A stretch of 64,000 bases of DNA, from positions 744,001 through 808,000 of the forward strand of contig NZ_JAUASW010000002.1 in NCBI RefSeq assembly GCF_030345705.1, read 5' to 3'. Shown here piece by piece: positions 16,074 through 25,052 of this stretch; the stretch's first letter is position 1, and each line of letters begins with the position of its first letter. Under the pieces are notes generated by a model. That model ran no database searches. It worked only from the letters and a program-made list of their open reading frames with translations, and had not been told where the DNA came from. The translations under genes and the position numbers were made by a program. The DNA comes from Pelomonas sp. SE-A7 (GTDB taxonomy: Bacteria > Pseudomonadota > Gammaproteobacteria > Burkholderiales > Burkholderiaceae_C).

Positions 16074-17474
16074 TCAGAGCGCCAGGGTCCGCTTCAGGAA
16101 CGCCAGCATGCGCGGCCAGGCATCGCCCTGGGCCCGCGCGTCGGCCTCGGGCGTGCCGCCCATCTTCATGGGCCCGGCGTTGTGCATCGTGGTCGGCTGG
16201 TAGCCGCTGCCCTGAATGGCATGGCCGGCCCCTTCGTAGACCAGGGCCTCGGTGACCAGGCCACGCTCGGCGCGCTTGGCGGCGATGGCGCGGGCCATGC
16301 CGCCCGAGTCCCACATCTCGTCGTCGGTGCCGGCCACCAGCAGCATCGGGCCGGGGTAGAGCTCGACCGGGATGCGGGCCTCGGCCGCTCGCTGCGGATG
16401 AGCGGCCCGGCCCTTGTCCTGCGGCCGCCGCACGATGACGGGCGACCCGGTCATGAAGCCTGAGAACTCCTGCTGGAAGTCCTGGTAGGGCACGAAGGGC
16501 AGAGCCTGGCCCTTCCAGGCGAACGAAGGCTGGTTCAGCGCCGCGCTGCGGCCGGAATCCCAGCCCTCCCAGACCACGTCGCTGGGCACCACGGCCACCA
16601 CGCCCTTCAGCCAGGGCATGCGGGCCGCAGCCGACAGCGCGAACTCCGCGCCCTTGGAAACGCCGTAGACGGCGATCCGACGGGCATCGACCTCGGCCTG
16701 CGTCGCCAGCCAGTCGCGCGCCTGCTCCAGCCGTGCCAGCTCGATCATGGCGAAATTGCGCGGCAGCTCGGGCAGCTCGGGCGGCAGCGGTCCCGCCGCG
16801 CCCCAGCGGCCTGGCGAGTAATAGGGCAAGGCCAGCGTCGCGAAACCACGCGAGGCCAGCTCGGCGGCAATGCTGGCCGCGTAGCCGGTGCCACCTTCCG
16901 AGCCGCCCAGCACGATGACCACGGGCAGCTTGCTGCCGCCCTGGCTCGGCGCCGGCAGCACCAGCTGGGCGCCTGGCATGCCCTCGACCGCGCGACGCTG
17001 AAGGCCTTCGGCCACCGGACGCAGCAGCAGGCGCTGCTCGGCCAGCAGGGTTTCGGCACCGTCGGCGGCCACCGACGAAGCCTGGATCAGGACCTCGCCG
17101 TTCGGTGCGTCACGCAGTTGCTTGGCCAGCGCCTCCTCCACCTTGGCCGGCTTCATGGACCAGAACAGGCCGCGGCTGTCGGCGCCGGTGTAACTGCCGC
17201 TGCGCGGCGCCTGGATCGTGGGATCGATGCGGCCCACTGCATCAACCAGAAACACAGCTTCGGCACGGAACACCTGAGCACCCATGTAGGCGTTACGGAC
17301 CACACGCAAGGCCTTGAGCCGCACCTCGCTGCCGGGCTTGAACTGGCTCAGCTCGAGGCTGACCGGCTCGCCCTCCAGCACCTCGCGGCCGGGCTTGACT
17401 TCCAGGCTCTGTGCCACGGCAGCTGCATTCACCAGCGCCAGCAGGGCGGCCAGCATCGTCGTCGTCTTCCTCAT
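16074..17474 (-). CDS. Exported BAAT-type acyl-CoA thioester hydrolase-like protein
   Basis: A 466-residue protein: signal peptide (MLAALLALVNAAAVAQS), an N-terminal acyl-CoA thioesterase/bile acid transferase-like beta domain (residues about 25-150, with LFWSMKP), and a C-terminal alpha/beta hydrolase of the BAAT_C kind. The nucleophile elbow is YGVSKGAEFAL (Ser about residue 275), with Asp in AGTDDEMWDSG and His in YEGAGHAIQ. Human BAAT uses Cys; Ser here implies hydrolysis. Export makes an acyl-CoA substrate unlikely, so the true substrate is open. The ATG at 17474 sits six bases after GAGGAG; the ATG two codons earlier abuts that site, so I prefer the inner one. Confidence 0.82.
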   Translation of the reverse strand: MRKTTTMLAALLALVNAAAVAQSLEVKPGREVLEGEPVSLELSQFKPGSEVRLKALRVVRNAYMGAQVFRAEAVFLVDAVGRIDPTIQAPRSGSYTGADSRGLFWSMKPAKVEEALAKQLRDAPNGEVLIQASSVAADGAETLLAEQRLLLRPVAEGLQRRAVEGMPGAQLVLPAPSQGGSKLPVVIVLGGSEGGTGYAASIAAELASRGFATLALPYYSPGRWGAAGPLPPELPELPRNFAMIELARLEQARDWLATQAEVDARRIAVYGVSKGAEFALSAAARMPWLKGVVAVVPSDVVWEGWDSGRSAALNQPSFAWKGQALPFVPYQDFQQEFSGFMTGSPVIVRRPQDKGRAAHPQRAAEARIPVELYPGPMLLVAGTDDEMWDSGGMARAIAAKRAERGLVTEALVYEGAGHAIQGSGYQPTTMHNAGPMKMGGTPEADARAQGDAWPRMLAFLKRTLAL

Positions 17475-17604
17475 CGCCATCTCCTCGGTTGGGGATGGGA
17501 TGGATGCTAGGAAGCGAGCCTCGGCCGGCCCGTCGCAGACCGACGATTCGACAGCCGGTCCGATGAATCGCCCGACTGCCTCATTTTTCGGCAGAGCAGG
17601 CTTT

Positions 17605-17622
17605 TGCTTGACGGCTCAAGCA
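17605..17622. repeat. Inverted repeat in the gap before the BAAT-type gene
   Basis: TGCTTGA, loop CGGC, TCAAGCA: a perfect 7-bp hairpin in the 207-base gap between the amidohydrolase stop and the BAAT-type gene start. It lacks a T-run on the 3' side of either strand, so it is more likely an operator or an attenuating structure than an intrinsic terminator. Nothing else is recognised in this gap. Confidence 0.35.
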
Positions 17623-17681
17623 CTTGGCAGCGCTGTCGCCACGTTTCCCACGATCTTGTCCACAGGCGCTGGGGACATCAA

Positions 17682-18548
17682 TCAGGGCCGCTGGTCCAGG
17701 CCGAACAGCCGGGCGCCATTGCCCCAGGCGATGCGCCGGGCCGCCTCGGGCGGCAGATGGCCCAGCCAGCGCCGGTAGTCCTGCATCAGCGACTCGTACT
17801 GCGGCCAGCGGTCAAGCGACCAGGTATCGGAGCCGATCAGGAAGCGGTCGCTGTACTCGATCAGCAGCTCGCGCCATTCGGTACTGAGCTGACCGGCCGC
17901 GACCGTCAGGCCCGGCCGGTAGGACAGCTCGCCCATCAGCGCCGGATAGCGCTTGAGCAGTTCCCTCACCCGCGCCACCGGCGTGCCGCCAATGCCGGTG
18001 TGGGCCCAGATCAGCCGAGCCTGCGGCGCATGGGCCATCAGCTTGTCGATGGCCGGGTCGTCCACATGGGCCAGCACCCAGAGCCCGCGCTCGGCGCTGA
18101 GCTTCATCAGCGAACGGGCCACCGGCCCATCGGCATTGGCGCTGTCGTACAGATGGAATTCGCCGATGCCGCGGAAGGGCCCGGCCGCCGTGCCGCGCGT
18201 CAGCTCTTCCAGCACCATCTGGTGGATGCTGGCGTCGGCGAACCAGCCGGTGTAGTCGGCCCGGTTGCGGTACAGGCGCACGAAGGGCACGACGGTGATA
18301 CCCGCCGCCCGCGCTTCAGCGCTGGCGGCCAGCTGATGGGTGCCGGCATTGGGCCGGCTGTTGGACAGCACGGCGCGCACGCCCGCGCGCTGCATGCGGG
18401 CCACCACGTCGGCCACCGGATGCGGGCCCTCGGCCGCCTCGACGTTGAAATGCATGTGGGCGTCGAACAGCGGCCCCGTGTAGGGCAGGCCTGCCCGGGC
18501 GGGACCCAGCAGCAGGAGCAGGAGAACGAGGCCTAGCAGCCGCCTCAT
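17682..18548 (-). CDS. Exported amidohydrolase family protein
   Basis: A 288-residue protein with a signal peptide (LLGLVLLLLLLGPARA) and a TIM-barrel amidohydrolase_2-like body. Metal ligands are suggested by DAHMHFN near the mature N-terminus, the His of LAHVDDP and AHTGIGG, and the Asp in LIGSDTW. The fold includes decarboxylases and lactonases; the substrate cannot be read. Its ATG at 18548 overlaps the stop of the upstream RAYT-like gene by four bases (ATGA), an unusual coupling of a metabolic gene to a transposase-like gene. Confidence 0.82.
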   Translation of the reverse strand: MRRLLGLVLLLLLLGPARAGLPYTGPLFDAHMHFNVEAAEGPHPVADVVARMQRAGVRAVLSNSRPNAGTHQLAASAEARAAGITVVPFVRLYRNRADYTGWFADASIHQMVLEELTRGTAAGPFRGIGEFHLYDSANADGPVARSLMKLSAERGLWVLAHVDDPAIDKLMAHAPQARLIWAHTGIGGTPVARVRELLKRYPALMGELSYRPGLTVAAGQLSTEWRELLIEYSDRFLIGSDTWSLDRWPQYESLMQDYRRWLGHLPPEAARRIAWGNGARLFGLDQRP

Positions 18549-19402
18549 GAAAGAGCGCGCTCGACGCCCTTGATCAGCCGGCTGACCCTCGACACCGACA
18601 GGCCCAGCTCGCCGGCCAGGGCCGTCATCGAGATGCCGCCCTCGGTGTGAGCGCGGTACAGGGCCTGCTCCCGCGAGCCGGTTTCGCCCAGCCATTGCGC
18701 ATAGCTGCGCTGGCGGCCACGCGGCAGCTCGGCGCCGCGGCGGCGCTGGCGGGCCATGGCCTGCATGCGCTCGGCGAACTTGGCGTCGCCGAGGAAGATC
18801 TGCTGGCGCAGATGGCCGGGCCAGAGCTGCAGATCGGGCTCGCTGGAGAGCAGCCTGGCATAGCGCTCGGCGGCGCGCCGGTGGTCGGCGCCGGACAGCG
18901 CCGGCCGCTCGATCAGGTGGCTGTGCAGGCCGTCCACGTCCAGCCAGGCCGGTGGCTCGACCAGGCCCATGTGCGCCCGGCAGCTGGACCAGGCCCAGTC
19001 CGAGGCCTGGCGCACCAGGCCCAGGCGCTGCGGATTCAGCTCCACATAGCGGCAGGCGTCCAGCAGCAGGGCCTCGCGGTCCACCAGCACCGCCTTGAAG
19101 CGGCCCTGGAACAGATGGCCGGCCGTGCCGTGGCGCCGGTTGTAGCCCTGGGTGTAGACCCCGTTCACATGGCGCATCAGCCGCGACAGATTGGCCTGGC
19201 GCGTGAACAGCAGCAGGTGGTAGTGGTCGGGCAGCAGGCAGTAGGACAGCACCTGGGCGTCGAAGCGCTGCATGGCCTGGCCCAGCACGGCCAGCAGCGA
19301 AGCCCGGTCGGCGTCGTCGGCAAACACCGGCTGGCCGGCCTCGCTGCGCGAGCTGACGTGGTAAACCGCACCGGCAAATTCGATCCGCAAGGGCCTGGCC
19401 AT
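18545..19402 (-). CDS. REP-associated tyrosine transposase-like protein (RAYT, Y1 superfamily)
   Basis: A 285-residue HUH/Y1 endonuclease. The N-terminal domain starts MARPLRIEFAGAVYHV, with the HUH motif in LLPDHYHLLL (about residue 63), the catalytic Tyr region VNGVYTQGYNRRH and the signature GHLFQGRFKA. The C-terminal 120 residues end in a helix-turn-helix-like segment (MTALAGELGLSVSRVSRLIKG), resembling a DnaA-type or sigma-like DNA-binding tail found in some RAYTs. Single-copy RAYTs act on REP hairpins rather than moving themselves. I chose ATG 19402. Upstream (minus strand) lies GGGGTCAATCCTTGCCTTTTG, like sequence often found before such genes. No terminal inverted repeats or target duplications are seen. 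Confidence 0.88.
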   Translation of the reverse strand: MARPLRIEFAGAVYHVSSRSEAGQPVFADDADRASLLAVLGQAMQRFDAQVLSYCLLPDHYHLLLFTRQANLSRLMRHVNGVYTQGYNRRHGTAGHLFQGRFKAVLVDREALLLDACRYVELNPQRLGLVRQASDWAWSSCRAHMGLVEPPAWLDVDGLHSHLIERPALSGADHRRAAERYARLLSSEPDLQLWPGHLRQQIFLGDAKFAERMQAMARQRRRGAELPRGRQRSYAQWLGETGSREQALYRAHTEGGISMTALAGELGLSVSRVSRLIKGVERALS

Positions 19403-19509
19403 GAGCCAAATTAGGCGAGTGCCCGGCAAAAGGCAAGGATTGACCCCCGGCGGAACGCGGGAAGGAATCGGGTACAAACGCGCCTCCAAGCCTGCCATCG
19501 GACCCAGAA

Positions 19510-20424
<915 letters not shown>

Positions 20425-20472
20425 AAGTACGGCTACAGTCGGTTCATCCCCGCCTCAACGAGCGCGCTGCGG

Positions 20473-22032
20473 ATGAGAACACCGACCAGCATTCGAAGGC
20501 TCCGCGGACTGGCCGCGACTGCCCTGATCCTGCTGCTGCATGCCTGCGGAGGTGGTGGTGGCGGTTCGGGCGGCACGAGCACGCCGGCGCCGACCGCACC
20601 GGTCGACCCCGCGGTGCTGGTCGATCCCGTGGCCTATGCCATGGGCGCCACGGACTCCCTACCCACGGCCACCGAATCCGCTGCCATCACCCACCATCAG
20701 CTGAGCCTGAGCACCGGCAACCTGGTCTACACGGCCACGGTCGGCCACCTGAACGCGGGCGAGCCGAACGTGCGGGCCAGCATGTTCTACGTGGCCTACA
20801 CGCTGGACAACGCGCCCGCCAACCGGCCCCTGGTCATCTTCTACAACGGCGGCCCGGGCTCGGCTTCGATGTGGCTGCACATGGGCTCCTACGGGCCGCA
20901 GCGCGTCGTCACCAACAACCCGACGACCAACATCCCGCTGCCCTACCAGGTGGTCGACAACGCCCAGACCCTGCTGGCCGTGGCCGACCTGGTCTTCGTC
21001 GATGCCATCGGTACGGGCTACTCACAGGCAGTGGCCCCGAACAACAACCGCAGCTTCTGGGGCGTCGATGCCGATGCCTCGATCTTTCGCGACTTCGTGC
21101 TGCGCTACGTACGCAAGAACCAGCGGGAGGCGGCGCCGCTGGTGCTGTTCGGCGAGTCCTATGGCGGCCTGCGCACGCCCATCCTGGCCAGCGCCCTGCT
21201 GAGCGCCGGCGCCAGGCTCAAGGCCGTGGTGCTGCATTCGGCCATCCTCAACTACAACAGCAACTGCGGCGTGCTCACGCCGGGCCGGCTCAGTTGCGGC
21301 CACTACGTTCCCAGCTATGCAGCCACGGCCGCCTGGTACCAGCGCTCTCGGCCGGTGCCCACCTCGCTGGCTCCGTTCGCGCAAGGCGTCATCGACTACA
21401 TGGCCGGCACCGCCGAGCCGGCCATCGACCAGTACCTCCGGAACGCCTTGCCGCTGAGCAGCGCCGTCAACCAGCAGCTGGCGGACTACACCGGCCTGGC
21501 CGCAGCCGAATGGCAGGCCACGCCGCTGATGCGGCCCGAGCGCTACCGCCAGATCCTCAGCCCGCAGACCTTGCTGGGCCGCTACGACACGCGCGTGAGC
21601 GCCGCCGTCGGCTCGGCCCTGGCCAGCGAGGGCGACCCGTCGAGCACCGTCCTCAACACCGCCTTCCCGACAGCGCTGGCCGACCAGCTGCGCCAGCGCC
21701 TCAAATACCAGGCGGCCGTGGGTTACACCAGCTTCAACAGCACCGTCATCAACCTCTGGGACTGGCGGCATGACGGCCAGGAGCTGCCCGATTCCTTGCC
21801 CGATCTGAGCCTCGCCCTGATGCTGGAGCCGGCGCTGAAGATCCTGGTGATTGGCGGCTACCATGATGTGGCCACGCCGTTCTGGCTGACCGAGCTGGAC
21901 TTGGCGCGGCTGCCACAGCGACCGCCCGGCTTGCAGCTGAAGCGCTACGTGGGTGGCCACATGACCTATCTGGACGATGCAGTGCGGCCGCAGATGGCGG
22001 GCGACCTGCAGGTGCTGCTCAGCAGCCTTTGA
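20473..22032 (+). CDS. S10 serine carboxypeptidase-like lipoprotein
   Basis: A 519-residue predicted lipoprotein. The signal peptide ends LLLHACG, so lipidation at Cys about 27 is expected, followed by a flexible Gly/Ser/Thr/Pro-rich linker. The catalytic domain matches S10 carboxypeptidases: oxyanion motif FYNGGPGSASMW, catalytic Ser in FGESYGGLR (about residue 236), and a C-terminal Asp/His pair in VIGGYHDVATPFW and VGGHMTYLDD. Bacterial S10-like lipoproteins are probably envelope peptidases; the preferred substrate is unknown. It leads a run of same-strand genes, with an EF-hand-like protein 17 bases downstream. Confidence 0.87.
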   Translation: MRTPTSIRRLRGLAATALILLLHACGGGGGGSGGTSTPAPTAPVDPAVLVDPVAYAMGATDSLPTATESAAITHHQLSLSTGNLVYTATVGHLNAGEPNVRASMFYVAYTLDNAPANRPLVIFYNGGPGSASMWLHMGSYGPQRVVTNNPTTNIPLPYQVVDNAQTLLAVADLVFVDAIGTGYSQAVAPNNNRSFWGVDADASIFRDFVLRYVRKNQREAAPLVLFGESYGGLRTPILASALLSAGARLKAVVLHSAILNYNSNCGVLTPGRLSCGHYVPSYAATAAWYQRSRPVPTSLAPFAQGVIDYMAGTAEPAIDQYLRNALPLSSAVNQQLADYTGLAAAEWQATPLMRPERYRQILSPQTLLGRYDTRVSAAVGSALASEGDPSSTVLNTAFPTALADQLRQRLKYQAAVGYTSFNSTVINLWDWRHDGQELPDSLPDLSLALMLEPALKILVIGGYHDVATPFWLTELDLARLPQRPPGLQLKRYVGGHMTYLDDAVRPQMAGDLQVLLSSL

Positions 22033-22049
22033 ACAGGAGGGAGACTGCG

Positions 22050-22418
22050 ATGAAGACCTGCCCCACCTTGCTGCTCGGCCCGCTGGCCGCCAGCGCGCAA
22101 TCGCTGGCGCCAGCACCGCTGTCCGACCCCTGGCTGCCTCCCGCAGCTCGCTCCGCCTCCCTCGCCCCAGCCAAGCAAGGCGCGGCCTTGCAGGCCCAGG
22201 CGCAGGCCAAGCTGCTGAAGCAGTTCCAGGCCGCCGACAGCCTAGGCCGTCAGGCCCTGACCGTGGACGAGGCGCGCCGCGCCGGTTTCGGCTTCGCGGT
22301 CCGGAATTTCGAGCAGATCGACAGCGAGCGCCGCGGCGAGATCCGCATCCAGGACCTGCAGCGCTTCCTGGCTCTGCAGGCCGCCAGGGAGGCGGCCAAG
22401 CAGGAGATTCAGCGATGA
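22050..22418 (+). CDS. Small exported EF-hand-like protein
   Basis: A 122-residue protein with a short possible signal (MKTCPTLLLGPLAASAQS), an Ala-rich helical middle, and a C-terminal EF-hand-like pair: ALTVDEARRAG then DSERRGEIRIQDL, whose spacing fits a calcium loop but with Arg at position 5 and Asp instead of Glu at 12, so calcium binding is doubtful. AGGAGGGA precedes the ATG at 22050 with good spacing. The stop overlaps the next gene's start (ATGA), coupling it to the beta-barrel protein. I know no characterised homologue. Confidence 0.65.
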   Translation: MKTCPTLLLGPLAASAQSLAPAPLSDPWLPPAARSASLAPAKQGAALQAQAQAKLLKQFQAADSLGRQALTVDEARRAGFGFAVRNFEQIDSERRGEIRIQDLQRFLALQAAREAAKQEIQR

Positions 22419-23131
22419 GGAGGCTGCTGCTCGCCCTGCTGCTGGCCGCCGCTGCGGGCTCGGCCGCAGCAGATGCCTACGACTACGTGGTCACGCCCTA
22501 CTTCGGCAGCAGCAAGCCGCTGGTGAGGCTGGGCTGGGGCGCGGCCGACAAGCGCAACGTCAGCGCCACCGGCCAGTCGCTGGCCGTGGGCATCGCACCG
22601 ACCTCGTATTGGTATACCGAGGCCTGGGTCAGTTGGAACCGCGACAACGGCCGGGCCCTGTCCTACAACGGCTGGTACCTGACCAACCAGTTCGCACTCG
22701 GCAGCAGTGCCCGCAGCGACTGGGCGCTCTACACCAGCGTCTGGAAGCCCGACTTCATCAACTCGGGCTGGACCTGGACCGTCGGCCCGATGTTCCAGTA
22801 CGCCGGCGACGGCTTCGACCTCAACCTGAACGTCTTCATCTACAAGTGGCTGCGACCGGGCCGCTACATCCCGGCCGAGCTGCAGTACCAGGCCCAGATC
22901 AAGACCCTGCTGGCCCCGGGTTGGGAATGGGGTGTGCAGGCGCTGGGCGAGCCCGGGCCGCTGTCCAACCCGCACCGCTTCGGCCTGCAGGAGCATCTGG
23001 TGGGGCCGGCGATCTTTGGCCACAAGCCCTATGCCGGCGGCAGCCTGCGCTGGGATGCGGGCCTGCTGCTGGGCCTCAACCAGGCCTCGCCACGGGCCCA
23101 ACTGCGGGCCCAGATCGGCTACCAGTTCTAA
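22415..23131 (+). CDS. Predicted outer-membrane beta-barrel protein
   Basis: A 238-residue exported protein: signal peptide MRRLLLALLLAAAAGSAAA, then alternating aromatic-rich strands (TSYWYTEAWVSWNR, WALYTSVWKPDF, WTWTVGPMFQYAGDGFDL, FIYKWLRPG) and a terminal Phe in IGYQF, the usual outer-membrane insertion signal. About ten strands are plausible. It does not resemble a named porin that I recognise. Translationally coupled to the EF-hand-like gene, it may form an envelope unit with it and the S10-like lipoprotein. GGAG precedes the ATG by nine bases. Confidence 0.72.
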   Translation: MRRLLLALLLAAAAGSAAADAYDYVVTPYFGSSKPLVRLGWGAADKRNVSATGQSLAVGIAPTSYWYTEAWVSWNRDNGRALSYNGWYLTNQFALGSSARSDWALYTSVWKPDFINSGWTWTVGPMFQYAGDGFDLNLNVFIYKWLRPGRYIPAELQYQAQIKTLLAPGWEWGVQALGEPGPLSNPHRFGLQEHLVGPAIFGHKPYAGGSLRWDAGLLLGLNQASPRAQLRAQIGYQF

Positions 23132-23142
23132 TACGGCCCATC

Positions 23143-23382
23143 ATGAAGATCCACACCGTCGAAATCCAGAAGCTCAAGGCCGCTTCGAACTCGCTCAATG
23201 GCCAGGTCCTGTTCAAGGTCGATGCCCTGGTCTCGCCCAAGGAGCCGGTCGAGGGCATAGAGCCCAGCACGCTGCTGGTCATGACCGAGGCCAATGCCCG
23301 GGTGCTGATGCATCTGCTGAAGGCCCAGCTGGCCGAGTTCGACGCCAAGAAGCCCAAGAGCCGCCACGGCCGCCACGGCTGA
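23143..23382 (+). CDS. Small conserved-looking protein of unknown function
   Basis: A 79-residue, soluble, mixed-charge protein. It starts MKIHTVEIQKLKAASNSLNG, has a central PSTLLVMTEANARVLMHLL helix and ends in a basic His/Arg/Lys tail (KKPKSRHGRHG) that could touch nucleic acid. It sits 11 bases after the beta-barrel gene and seven before the YecA-like gene, so it is probably co-transcribed. Coding is supported by third-position GC and tight spacing; no function is assigned. Confidence 0.6.
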   Translation: MKIHTVEIQKLKAASNSLNGQVLFKVDALVSPKEPVEGIEPSTLLVMTEANARVLMHLLKAQLAEFDAKKPKSRHGRHG

Positions 23383-23389
23383 GAACCCC

Positions 23390-24016
23390 ATGGAATATCC
23401 ACAATACCGCCCCCAGCAGTCCGACCGCCTGCCGCTCAGCGATGCCGAGCTGGACACCCTGGACGACCTGCTGACCCGCTTGCCCAGCGAAGCCGCGATG
23501 AACATCGAGGCGCTGGACGGCTATCTCTGCGCCCTGCTGCTGAGCCCCCAGGCCATCGAAGACCTGCCCGGCAGCGCCTGGCTTCCCGTGATCTGGGGTG
23601 GCGACGGCGAGGACGGCGTCAAGCCCTTCGCCAGCGGCAAGCAGAAGAAGCGCACCATCCTGCTGGTGCTGCGCCACCTGCATGCCATCGCCTGCCAACT
23701 GGCCGACAAGCCGGACCGCTGGGAACCGATCTTCAGCGTGGCCGACCAGGGCGAGACCGAGCTGGCCGATGCCGAGGAATGGTGCATAGGCTTTCTCACC
23801 GCCGTGGACCTGGCGGCCAATGCCTGGTCGCCGCTGTTCGACGATGTCGAGGCCGGCCTGCTGCTGGAGCCCATCGCCCAGCTGGGTGGCGACGAGGCAC
23901 AGCTCAGCGAGCAGGAGCGCGAGGAACTGGCCGACCCGGCGATCCGCGACGCACTGAGCCGCTCGGCCGCCGAGGCCGTGCCCGAGCTGTTCGCCCGGCG
24001 CCGCGCCCCCTCCTGA
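23390..24016 (+). CDS. UPF0149 / YecA family protein
   Basis: A 208-residue protein with the family core: LSDAELDTLDDLLTRLP, NIEALDGYLCALLLSP near residue 45, and WCIGFLTAVDL near residue 130. All-helical, acidic, cytosolic. The C-terminal SEC-C zinc motif seen in many YecA proteins is missing: it ends VPELFARRRAPS. The family's molecular role is not established. It is followed after three bases by the ygjV-like gene. Confidence 0.83.
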   Translation: MEYPQYRPQQSDRLPLSDAELDTLDDLLTRLPSEAAMNIEALDGYLCALLLSPQAIEDLPGSAWLPVIWGGDGEDGVKPFASGKQKKRTILLVLRHLHAIACQLADKPDRWEPIFSVADQGETELADAEEWCIGFLTAVDLAANAWSPLFDDVEAGLLLEPIAQLGGDEAQLSEQEREELADPAIRDALSRSAAEAVPELFARRRAPS

Positions 24017-24019
24017 ACC

Positions 24020-24547
24020 ATGGGGGAGTGGCTGAGCCCGGCCCAGTTGCTGGGCTACCTGGCCTTCGTCCTGGGCCTGGCCTGCTTCGCGCAGAAGGAC
24101 GACCTGCGCTTCAAGCTCTTCATGGCCGGCGAATGCGCGGCCTATGCCCTGCACTTCCTGCTGCTGGGTGAGCCCACGGCCGTGGCCAGCACCCTGGTCT
24201 CGCTGGGCCGTTCACTGGCCTCGATCAAAAGCCGCTCGCCCTGGATCGCGCTGTTCTTCATCGCGCTGTCGGCCGGGCTCGGCGCCTGGCTCTACCAGGG
24301 CCCGCTCTCGCTGCTGCCTATCTGCGCCTCCATCATCGGCACCAGCGCCCTTTTCCTGCTGAAGGGGCTGCGGATGCGGCTGCTGATGCTGGTCGGCACC
24401 GGCCTGTGGGTGGCCAACAACCTGCTGGTCGGCTCCATAGGCGGCAGCCTGCTGGAGCTGACCCTGCTGGCCACCAACAGCTGGACGATCCTGCGGATGT
24501 GGAAGGCCGCGCGGGACGATCAGGCCGCGACGGCCTCGGCCAGATAA
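24020..24547 (+). CDS. YgjV-like inner-membrane protein
   Basis: A 175-residue, strongly hydrophobic protein with about six membrane helices in 20-residue steps (LLGYLAFVLGLACFAQK, then FKLFMAGECAAYALHFLLLG, AVASTLVSLGRSLASI, WIALFFIALSAGLGAW, LLPICASIIGTSALFLL, LLMLVGTGLWVANNLL). The conserved FAQKDD and GRSLASI blocks fit the Imp-YgjV family, whose function is unknown. Last gene of the same-strand run from 20473; its final 28 bases overlap the end of the convergent NadR-like gene. Confidence 0.82.
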   Translation: MGEWLSPAQLLGYLAFVLGLACFAQKDDLRFKLFMAGECAAYALHFLLLGEPTAVASTLVSLGRSLASIKSRSPWIALFFIALSAGLGAWLYQGPLSLLPICASIIGTSALFLLKGLRMRLLMLVGTGLWVANNLLVGSIGGSLLELTLLATNSWTILRMWKAARDDQAATASAR

Positions 24548-25047
24548 GGCTGCAGCTGGCGCAAGCGCTGCGCCACCGAGCCGCTCACACGCACGAAAGG
24601 CAGGCCGTAGTCCTGCAGCAGCTCCACGGCCCGCAGATGCTGGGCCGAGGTGAAGCCGGCATCGCGCCGGCAGCCGTCCTGGACGAAATCGAAGTCCGGC
24701 TCGCACAGCACGATCAGGTCGTACGGCCGGCGCGCCAACTGCACCAGCTCGGCCGGCGCACAGCCATGGTCGAGCTCGCAGTACACGAGGGTGGTCAGGG
24801 CCGAGGTGTCGCAGATCAGCCAGCCGGTGGCCCGGGCCGCGTACTGCTCCTCATGCTCGACCTGAACCTGGCCCACGCGTATCAGCTCCGCGACCGACAG
24901 CACGCCGCCGATCTCCTCCCAGCGGGCGCGGCCGTATTCCGGCACCCAGACCGTGCCCAGCTGCTCGGCCAGGGCGACGGCCAGCGTGGTCTTGCCGCTG
25001 GACTCGCCGCCCAGCAGGCAGAGACTTCTGACCGGCCTGGCGTTCAT
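24520..25047 (-). CDS. NadR-like nucleoside kinase / P-loop ATPase
   Basis: A 175-residue protein matching only the kinase domain of NadR. It shows the P-loop LLGGESSGKTTLA at the N-terminus, then WVPEYGRARWEE and the acidic ICDTSALTT, CEPDFDFVQDG. In NadR this domain phosphorylates nicotinamide riboside; the adenylyltransferase and HTH domains are missing, so it could make NMN or act on another substrate. ATG 25047 is five bases after the S9 peptidase stop, so the two are in one transcript. It is convergent with the ygjV-like gene, overlapping by 28 bases. Confidence 0.8.
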   Translation of the reverse strand: MNARPVRSLCLLGGESSGKTTLAVALAEQLGTVWVPEYGRARWEEIGGVLSVAELIRVGQVQVEHEEQYAARATGWLICDTSALTTLVYCELDHGCAPAELVQLARRPYDLIVLCEPDFDFVQDGCRRDAGFTSAQHLRAVELLQDYGLPFVRVSGSVAQRLRQLQPYLAEAVAA

Positions 25048-25052
25048 GGCCT

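Noticed and set aside
18545..19509. RAYT region as an insertion sequence
   Set aside because: No terminal repeats, target duplication or second transposon gene were seen around it.
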